23,683 nt of DNA from Chitinophagaceae bacterium (GTDB lineage Bacteria; Bacteroidota; Bacteroidia; Chitinophagales; Chitinophagaceae): contig CANIMM010000016.1 of assembly GCA_947468255.1 (NCBI GenBank), positions 1 through 23,683 on the forward strand, read 5' to 3'. This document shows, in pieces, positions 15,290-21,200 of this stretch; position 1 is the stretch's first letter; each line of letters begins with the position of its first letter. The position numbers and the translations under genes are program-made. The notes under the pieces are model-generated. The model saw nothing but the letters and a program-made list of their open reading frames with translations, was not told where the DNA came from and made no database searches.

Positions 15290-15754
15290 TTAAAAACCAG
15301 ATCGCTCAAATGCATACTTATATTCACACCAAAATCTATCCAATGCGAGCATACGCTCTTTAAAAAAAGAAATCATCATCGGCCAATCATGTTGATTAAG
15401 TATATTCACGTTTTCGAGTGAGGTATATATCTCACTGATCACCTTGCCATTAGAGTCCATAGTAAGCTCCTGCCACTGCCATTGCTCTTCTAATATCTGA
15501 TGGAATGTATTTTTAAATTTCAACAGTTTATCAAAATATAATTTTTGCAAAACAATATCCCTGTGTGAAAGGGTAATGGAAATTTTTGCAGTACTGCTTT
15601 CTGTTGTCATAAAAAAACGGATATCCTTCTCCCCTGTTTTATAATTTACCCAGTTTATTTTTTCTCCCTCAGCAGATGGAATAGGCGCTAAGTATTGGCC
15701 CAATGCTGTCCAGAACTGCTGAGTTAAAAAAGATACTTCCTGCCTTGAATACAT
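15290..15754 (-). CDS. DUF4268 domain-containing protein
   Basis: A 154-residue soluble protein, mixed alpha/beta, with the pattern of the DUF4268 family: MYSRQEVSFLTQQFWTALGQ at the start, WVNYKTGEKDIRFFM (about 35-49), and RMLALDRFWCEYKYAFE near the end. The family is widespread in Bacteroidota and its fold recalls nuclease-like proteins, but its function is unknown. It is divergent from the MATE exporter and looks monocistronic apart from the cupin remnant downstream. Confidence 0.85.
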   Translation of the reverse strand: MYSRQEVSFLTQQFWTALGQYLAPIPSAEGEKINWVNYKTGEKDIRFFMTTESSTAKISITLSHRDIVLQKLYFDKLLKFKNTFHQILEEQWQWQELTMDSNGKVISEIYTSLENVNILNQHDWPMMISFFKERMLALDRFWCEYKYAFERSGF

Positions 15755-15758
15755 ACCC

Positions 15759-15789
15759 TAAAATTACTGGATAAAGCGGTATAATTAAA
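15759..15789 (-). promoter_or_regulatory. Candidate promoter of the DUF4268 gene
   Basis: Read on the minus strand, TTT (15789-15787), 20 bases, then TAATTTTA (15766-15759), seven of eight matches to TAnnTTTG. It ends only 4 bp before the start codon, so the transcript would have almost no 5' leader. AT-rich context makes chance a real alternative. Confidence 0.25.
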
Positions 15790-15828
15790 TCGGATTGTAA
15801 AATTCGGTAAGCCCTTCCCACAATTAAC

Positions 15829-15836
15829 TAGCTTTG
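15829..15836 (+). promoter_or_regulatory. Exact Bacteroidota -7 element abutting the MATE gene start
   Basis: TAGCTTTG is a perfect match to the Bacteroidota -7 consensus TAnnTTTG, and only 7 bp separate it from the ATG at 15844. The -33 side is weak: TTC occurs 23 bp upstream in place of TTG. Transcription would start at or next to the start codon. Confidence 0.45.
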
Positions 15837-15843
15837 CAGCCTT

Positions 15844-17187
15844 ATGACCTTTAGAAAGGAAGCTTTTATAACCTGGAAATTATCTACCCCCATCATTTTA
15901 GGAGAGCTAACACAAATGGCACTCGGTATTATTGATAGTATTATGGTAGGAAAAATCAGCTACCAGCAATTGGCTGCCGCTGCATTGGTAAATAGTGTGT
16001 TGAATATACCTTTTGTACTCGGTTTTGGATTGACAATATCAGTCTCTCAAACGGTATCGATGGCCAATGGCCGAAGAGATAATCTGAAAGTATCGCATTA
16101 CCTATACAATGGATTTTGGCTATGTACCATTGCTGCTATATTGATTGCAGTTGCCTTGCAATTCAGTAAAAATATTTTATTTCATCTGGGTCAGGATATA
16201 GAAGTAGCCACTTTAGGAGCCCCTTACCTTCAGCTGATGGGTTGGTCCATCATTCCCATGATGATGTTTATCAGTTTAAAACAATTTGCAGATGGATTAG
16301 AAAGAACCAGAACAGCCATGTTGCTTTCCATTGCAGCATTACCAATTAATATTTTTATTAACTGGTTGTTGGTATACGGCAATGGTGGATTTCCAAGACT
16401 TGAATTAACCGGTGCTGGCTATGGCACATTAATTACCAGAATTTTAATCTTATTAATATTTATGGTGGTTTTATTTGTTCACCCATTTTTCAGCAGGTAC
16501 ATAGCGGTTAGAAAAAATCAATGGACACTTCGGTTACACACTATCAAAGAATTATTACATATTGGAATACCCAGCAGCCTTCAGGTTACTATGGAATCTG
16601 GCGCATTTGCCGTGTCCAGTATCATCATTGGTACATTGGGAGCCGTTCAGCTGGCTGCAAATCAAATAGCCATTAGCTGTGCATCCCTTGCCTTTATGGT
16701 TTCCTGGGGACTTGCGCAGGGAGCTTCTATTAGGGTAAGTAATGCATGGGGCAGAAACAACTGGAAAGACATTAATAGTATTGGAAAAACTACGCTGATC
16801 AGTGGTATCATTTACGGAATACTGGGTGTTTTATTTTTTGTTTCCTTCAGATATGCTTTACCCTTGGCATTTAATAATGACGCTACCGTAATGGCCCTGG
16901 CTTCGGTTTTAATGTTATATGCTGCCGTATTTCAAATATCGGATGCAACACAGGTAATAGCTGTGGGTTTATTAAGAGGCATTAAAGATGTAAAAGTGCC
17001 CACTCTATATATTGCGATTGCTTACTGGGTGGTAGGCATTCCGGTGGGCTGCTTAATGGCATTCACTTTTAAAATGGGTGTAACAGGCATGTGGATTGGA
17101 TTTGTAAGTGGTCTTACCTTTTCATCTGTTTTTTTAAACTACCGATTCTTTAAATTATTGAACCAAAAAAATGCTACATTGTTATAG
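15844..17187 (+). CDS. MATE family efflux transporter
   Basis: A 447-residue inner-membrane protein with about 12 hydrophobic segments in two homologous MatE halves. The opening is typical: PIILGELTQMALGIIDSIMVG (about 16-36), then VSQTVSMANGRR. The second half has GIPSSLQVTMESGAFAVSS (about 241-259) and QLAANQIA (268-275). MATE proteins export cationic drugs, metabolites or xenobiotics in exchange for Na+ or H+, and this resembles the NorM branch. It stands alone with a -7 element close to its start and shows no linked regulator, so its natural substrate cannot be inferred. Confidence 0.93.
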   Translation: MTFRKEAFITWKLSTPIILGELTQMALGIIDSIMVGKISYQQLAAAALVNSVLNIPFVLGFGLTISVSQTVSMANGRRDNLKVSHYLYNGFWLCTIAAILIAVALQFSKNILFHLGQDIEVATLGAPYLQLMGWSIIPMMMFISLKQFADGLERTRTAMLLSIAALPINIFINWLLVYGNGGFPRLELTGAGYGTLITRILILLIFMVVLFVHPFFSRYIAVRKNQWTLRLHTIKELLHIGIPSSLQVTMESGAFAVSSIIIGTLGAVQLAANQIAISCASLAFMVSWGLAQGASIRVSNAWGRNNWKDINSIGKTTLISGIIYGILGVLFFVSFRYALPLAFNNDATVMALASVLMLYAAVFQISDATQVIAVGLLRGIKDVKVPTLYIAIAYWVVGIPVGCLMAFTFKMGVTGMWIGFVSGLTFSSVFLNYRFFKLLNQKNATLL

Positions 17188-17258
17188 TAGATTCGTTAGA
17201 TGGGATGAGTGCCTTCTTGCAATATTTATAGCTCAGGATTCCATTAATATTTTAATCA

Positions 17259-17858
17259 ATGAACGAAACTAAGTTCCGATACTACATTATCAATAAGCCT
17301 TTCAATATGGTATCGCAGTTTGTTAGTTCTCATTCCGTAGGCTTGCTGGGCGACCTCGATTTTAAATTTCCCGAAGGAATTCATGCTGTTGGCAGATTAG
17401 ATAATCATTCGGAAGGTTTACTCATTTTAACAACCAACAAAAAAATCACCCGACTATTATTTCTAAGTGACTCACCGCACAAAAGAACTTATCTGGTACA
17501 AGTGAATAATATACTCAGTCCCGAATCATTACACCTACTTCAAACGGGTGTAACCATTCGAGTAAAAGAAGGCAAAGACTATACCACACCACCTTGCAGC
17601 GTAACAATCGTACCGGAGCCAGAAAAGATATACCCCTCTGCTACTACCATTTCCGAATATGGCCCCCACACTTGGTTGCTTATTACTTTAACGGAAGGCA
17701 AATTTCACCAGGTGAGGAAAATGATGGGAGCCATCCGGCATCGCTGCAAAAGGTTAATTCGAATTTCGATAGAAGATCTCACATTGGGGTCACTCAAACC
17801 TGGAGCAGTTCAGGAAATAGAAGAAACTGATTTTTTTGAGCTGTTGAAAATAAATTGA
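17259..17858 (+). CDS. RluE/RsuA-type rRNA pseudouridine synthase
   Basis: A 199-residue stand-alone pseudouridine synthase. Landmarks are YYIINKPFNMVSQF (8-21), the catalytic loop GRLDNHSEGLLILT (45-58) with Asp48 as nucleophile, and GKFHQVRKMMGAIRHRCKRLIRI (about 147-169). There is no N-terminal S4 domain, and length and architecture fit RluE, which modifies 23S rRNA (E. coli U2457). RsuA/RluB-type members are longer because they carry S4. Whether the site in this organism is the same is inference. The gap to the MATE gene is 71 bp. Confidence 0.85.
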   Translation: MNETKFRYYIINKPFNMVSQFVSSHSVGLLGDLDFKFPEGIHAVGRLDNHSEGLLILTTNKKITRLLFLSDSPHKRTYLVQVNNILSPESLHLLQTGVTIRVKEGKDYTTPPCSVTIVPEPEKIYPSATTISEYGPHTWLLITLTEGKFHQVRKMMGAIRHRCKRLIRISIEDLTLGSLKPGAVQEIEETDFFELLKIN

Positions 17859-17907
17859 CCGCAATACAGGATCGAAAGAAAAAACTATATTTAAATAAAA
17901 ATAGAAA

Positions 17908-18540
17908 ATGAAAAAAGCTTTGGTAATAGGAGCTTCCGGACTTATCGGACAACAACTAATTGAACTACTCCTCCAGGATGAAAATTACTCAGTAATTGCA
18001 CTTATTCGAACAGCTTTGCCCATTCAACATCAAAGATTGTTACAAGTGCCTTTCAATTTTGACAATCCGAACAATGAGGCAATCAAGGCAGATGAAATAT
18101 TTTGTTGCCTAGGTACTACCATTAAAGTGGCAGGATCTCAGCAGGCTTTTTATAAAGTAGATTTTGAATATGTACTTGATATTGCAAAAAGAGCTTACTT
18201 AAATGGGGCTAAAAAATTTGCTTTGGTATCCTCGCTGGGAGCCAATAAAAACTCAACTGTTTTTTATAGCAAAACAAAGGGAGCAATTGAGGAAGCGGTC
18301 ACTAAGATTGGGTATGAAAGCCTATTTATTTTCAGGCCTTCGATACTACTTGGCAAGCGAACCGCATTTAGAGTGGGAGAACGGATTGCTCAATCTATTT
18401 TTAAATTTTTTTCAATTTTAATTCCCAAAAAATACCAAGCAATCCAAGCCAGACAGGTGGCAAAAGCAATGATTGTCTGTATGAATGCAGGCGATAAGGG
18501 CGTTCATATATTGGAGTCCCATAAAATTGCCGATTTTTAA
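17908..18540 (+). CDS. NAD(P)H-binding protein, atypical SDR (TIP30/HTATIP2-like)
   Basis: A 210-residue Rossmann-fold protein. GASGLIG (8-14) binds the nucleotide, CCLGTT (66-71) matches the atypical-SDR pattern, SS (108-109) and Y120-SKT-K124 form the usual catalytic set, and FRPSILLG follows. The set FCCLGTT...LVSSLGA...YSKTKG is characteristic of TIP30/CC3-like oxidoreductases found in many bacteria. The physiological substrate is not known. It lies 49 bp after the pseudouridine synthase on the same strand, possibly with its own promoter (TATATTTA at about 17888-17895, weak). Confidence 0.83.
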   Translation: MKKALVIGASGLIGQQLIELLLQDENYSVIALIRTALPIQHQRLLQVPFNFDNPNNEAIKADEIFCCLGTTIKVAGSQQAFYKVDFEYVLDIAKRAYLNGAKKFALVSSLGANKNSTVFYSKTKGAIEEAVTKIGYESLFIFRPSILLGKRTAFRVGERIAQSIFKFFSILIPKKYQAIQARQVAKAMIVCMNAGDKGVHILESHKIADF

Positions 18541-18565
18541 ACCGGTATTCCAGCATTATCCAATA

Positions 18566-18865
18566 TTATACCCTGATTTCCTCCTCCAGTTCTTCTTCAC
18601 TCAATTCTTCCTCCTCGCCAAAATCAAATTCTTCTAATAATTCTTCCTGCTCTTCCGCATCCATATACCTTGAATTGTCATTTAAAATGACAATCAATAA
18701 AATCACTCCATTACCAGCATCTTCTTTGAGAAAATCCCATTCTTCAATTTCCCAACCCTGTTCTAGTAATTCATTGATTCCCTCCACGGCTGTAACCGTA
18801 AAAGGTGATTTCAAACCTTGAACTAGTTGTTTCGCATCTACGCTTGCTGTGAGTAACTTTTGCAT
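18566..18865 (-). CDS. Small acidic hypothetical protein
   Basis: A 99-residue protein of no family that I recognise. The first two thirds look like a compact domain (MQKLLTASVDAKQLVQGL, then GWEIEEWDFLKED and a hydrophobic strand GVILLIVIL). The last 30 or so residues are dominated by Glu and Asp, including EEEELSEEELEEE. It converges on the TIP30-like gene with 25 bp between the stops. The acidic tail suggests a protein- or cation-binding role, but there is no direct evidence. Confidence 0.65.
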   Translation of the reverse strand: MQKLLTASVDAKQLVQGLKSPFTVTAVEGINELLEQGWEIEEWDFLKEDAGNGVILLIVILNDNSRYMDAEEQEELLEEFDFGEEEELSEEELEEEIRV

Positions 18866-19164
18866 ATTTTTTAATTAAAGGGTAAATATTTATTTCCAAA
18901 AATGGTTTAAAACTGAATTAAATATATCAATTTATTGTAATATACTACAAACCCTCATAAGATGCAAATCCAAATAATATTGCCCATTACTAACAAAAAA
19001 ATGGGACAGCTGTATGTTTTTGTAAAGATTACTGATTGGCCAATAACTTAAATAAACCGCTGGTACAAGTTGAAATTGCCAATTTTCAACCTGGTGCAAA
19101 GGAAAATTGAATAATATAATTTTTAATTCAACAATTATAGTAAAATTCTTGTTATTGTTGCACC
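18866..19164. other. 299-bp intergenic region, no recognised feature
   Basis: AT-rich gap between divergently transcribed genes. It must carry promoters for both. TATTGTTG at 19153-19160, 4 bp before the CrtA-like ATG, is a 7/8 match to the -7 consensus without a good -33 partner. A 29-codon frame at 18962-19051 has no recognisable product. No hairpin of note. Confidence 0.5.
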
Positions 19165-19887
19165 ATGCAGGTTACACTTACCATCATACGCTATCCCAAA
19201 AAATTTATCTATTTCGCTTTGCTTGCAATGGCAATCCACCGATTTCCATTGTGGTTCAATAAAAATATTAGTTTTTTTAAACTGATGGGCTGTGGTAAAA
19301 ATGGAACCTTTGACAAACATCCAGATTGGCAACAATGGGGCATACTTGCCGTGAACAAAATGCCGATGGATGATTCATCCATTATAAAAGAAGAGCTCAT
19401 TACCCAATTATATGGTGCATTCATTGGAAGATGGGTTCGGCTCTTCAATTGTGAAACTTGGACCATTTTCTTGAACCCGATCGAAGGACATGGTAGCTGG
19501 GATGGAAAAAATCCATTTGGCAATATATCAAAAAAAACGGACTATAATGGTCCGATTGCCGTCTTAACCAGAGCGACTATCCGACTTTCCAAATTGAATT
19601 CCTTTTGGAAAAATGTAAATGGCGTAGCAAAGCAAATGGCAGGTGCTAATGGCTTAATCACCTCCATTGGAATTGGTGAAATGCCATTTATTAAGCAAGC
19701 AACTTTTAGTATTTGGGAAAATAAGGAGTTGATGAAAGCATTTGCCTACCAAATGCACCAGCACCAGGATGTAATCAAAAAAACAAAAAAAGAGAACTGG
19801 TATAGTGAAGACATGTTTGTTCGTTTTATACCGATTCATACCATTGGCACAATAAATGGATTAGACCCCTTAAAAAAGGGATACTAA
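19165..19887 (+). CDS. crtA: Spheroidene monooxygenase (CrtA)-like protein
   Basis: A 240-residue protein matching CrtA through most of its length. Visible family blocks are FFKLMGCGKNGTF (37-49), WGILAV (58-63), GSWDGKNPFG (110-119), PIAVLTRATIRLSKLNSFW (130-148), GIGEMPFIKQATFSIW (169-184) and NWYSEDMFVRF (211-221). CrtA enzymes are heme-dependent oxygenases that add keto groups to carotenoids, and relatives in Bacteroidota have been linked to carotenoid ring or end modification. No other carotenoid gene (crtB, crtI, crtY, crtZ) is in the window, so this is an orphan copy. Its substrate is assumed from family only. The gene symbol marks homology and does not imply proven function. Confidence 0.78.
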   Translation: MQVTLTIIRYPKKFIYFALLAMAIHRFPLWFNKNISFFKLMGCGKNGTFDKHPDWQQWGILAVNKMPMDDSSIIKEELITQLYGAFIGRWVRLFNCETWTIFLNPIEGHGSWDGKNPFGNISKKTDYNGPIAVLTRATIRLSKLNSFWKNVNGVAKQMAGANGLITSIGIGEMPFIKQATFSIWENKELMKAFAYQMHQHQDVIKKTKKENWYSEDMFVRFIPIHTIGTINGLDPLKKGY

Positions 19888-19992
19888 TAAATTAATTGCA
19901 TCCACTTTCAAAGCATTGTATATTGTATTGCGATATCCCATAATTGCCCCCTTTCCTATTGCGTTTACACCTATTGACTGCCAAAAAAATGT

Positions 19993-20940
19993 ATGAAGAA
20001 TATCAAACTTATTGAAGTGCCGAGTGAGATTGGCGCTGGCACACGTGGCGCTAGTCTTGGTATCGAGGCCATTAAAATTGCTGCATTAGATTTTATGAGC
20101 AACTTTTTTGTACACTTCCCTTCCGAAAAAATTGAGGTAGAAAATAATTTATTATTTGAACCCATTCAGTCACCCTTTGGCAAAAGAATACATGGAACAC
20201 TCAACCTTTTTGAAAAGGTAAGCCAAGCAGTAAGCGAGACCATCAAGGGGCATTTTTTTCCGGTAGTACTCAGTGGCGACCATAGCAGTTCCGGAGGAAC
20301 CATCGCAGGCATTAAAATAGCCAAACCAAAAAGCAAACTGGGTGTCATCTGGATTGATGCACATGCAGACTTGCATACCCCTTACACTACCCCTACCGGC
20401 AATATGCACGGAATGCCATTGGCTACCGCAATCGGTGAAGACAACCAAGATTGTAAGGCACATGAACTAGATGAAAAAACAAAAAAAATATGGGAACAGT
20501 TAAAAAATATTGGAGGAATAAATCCTAAGATTTTGCCTGAAGACATTGTTTTGATTTCGCTTAGAGATTTTGAAAAAGAGGAAAAAGTGCTGATCGACCA
20601 ATATGGAATTAAGGTGATCACCACCAATGAAGTAAGACGCAATGGTGTAGAGAGCGTGAGCAAAAAAGTGCTTCGTTATTTATCCGACTGTACCGATATT
20701 TATGTAAGTTTTGATGTAGATAGTCTTGATTCATCCATTTCAAAAGGCACAGGCACACCAGTAAGCAATGGACTTAAGGAAAGAGAAGCAGAAGATCTAA
20801 TCAGTAAATTTATGCAAAGCAGAAAAATCTGTTGCTTTGAGATAACAGAAGTAAATCCCACACTGGATAAAGAAAACCTGATGGCAGAAATAGCTTTTAA
20901 TATTCTGCAACGAAGTGTGAATGTTTTGTTAATGAATTAA
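19993..20940 (+). CDS. rocF: Arginase / ureohydrolase
   Basis: A 315-residue ureohydrolase that most resembles arginase (L-arginine to ornithine and urea). All six di-manganese ligands are in place: His97 (SGDHSSSGGT), Asp122, His124 and Asp126 (WIDAHADLHTP), Asp241 and Asp243 (SFDVDSLD). Glu286 (TEVNP) is also present. The N-terminal IEVPSEIGAGTRGASLG fits arginase, as does GTGTPVSNG (252-260). Agmatinase and formiminoglutamase are the alternatives; the GDHS and EVNP forms favour arginase. The start at 19993 is taken since an ATG 4 bp earlier is in another frame and closes after eight codons. No other arginine or urea gene is adjacent. Confidence 0.85.
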   Translation: MKNIKLIEVPSEIGAGTRGASLGIEAIKIAALDFMSNFFVHFPSEKIEVENNLLFEPIQSPFGKRIHGTLNLFEKVSQAVSETIKGHFFPVVLSGDHSSSGGTIAGIKIAKPKSKLGVIWIDAHADLHTPYTTPTGNMHGMPLATAIGEDNQDCKAHELDEKTKKIWEQLKNIGGINPKILPEDIVLISLRDFEKEEKVLIDQYGIKVITTNEVRRNGVESVSKKVLRYLSDCTDIYVSFDVDSLDSSISKGTGTPVSNGLKEREAEDLISKFMQSRKICCFEITEVNPTLDKENLMAEIAFNILQRSVNVLLMN

Positions 20941-20960
20941 AATACCCAACCCATTCGAGC

Positions 20961-20981
20961 AGGGAAAACCAATTCCCTTTT
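20961..20981 (+). terminator. Probable intrinsic terminator after arginase gene
   Basis: AGGGAA (20961-20966) and TTCCCT (20973-20978) form a 6-bp stem around a 6-base loop, and a short T-run reaches 20981. It lies 20 bp past the arginase stop. The stem is short, so strength is uncertain. Confidence 0.5.
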
Positions 20982-21161
20982 CATTAAAAAAGCTGTTTGT
21001 AGCGATTGTTGGACCGCTGCAGTCAAAGCCAATTTTATATTTTACCGAAACCTAAACTAGAATTACCGTTGATGTAATTTATCAATTAAATGGGGCATTT
21101 TAAACGATATTTACATTTTAAAACTTAATCGAAAGCATTTTTCCATCAACAAAGCAATCCA

Positions 21162-21192
21162 TTGGTCCAATACCACTAGGCGAATACTTTTA
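21162..21192 (+). promoter_or_regulatory. Candidate Bacteroidota-type promoter for outer-membrane beta-barrel gene
   Basis: TTG (21162-21164), 20 bp, then TACTTTTA (21185-21192), seven of eight matches to TAnnTTTG with near-ideal spacing. It ends 8 bp before the ATG at 21201, implying a transcript with a very short leader. Confidence 0.5.
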
Positions 21193-21200
21193 CTCCTCTT

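Noticed and set aside
18962..19051. 29-residue frame starting MQIQIILPITNKK
   Set aside because: Too short, no similarity recognised, no ribosome-binding or promoter signal that stands out.
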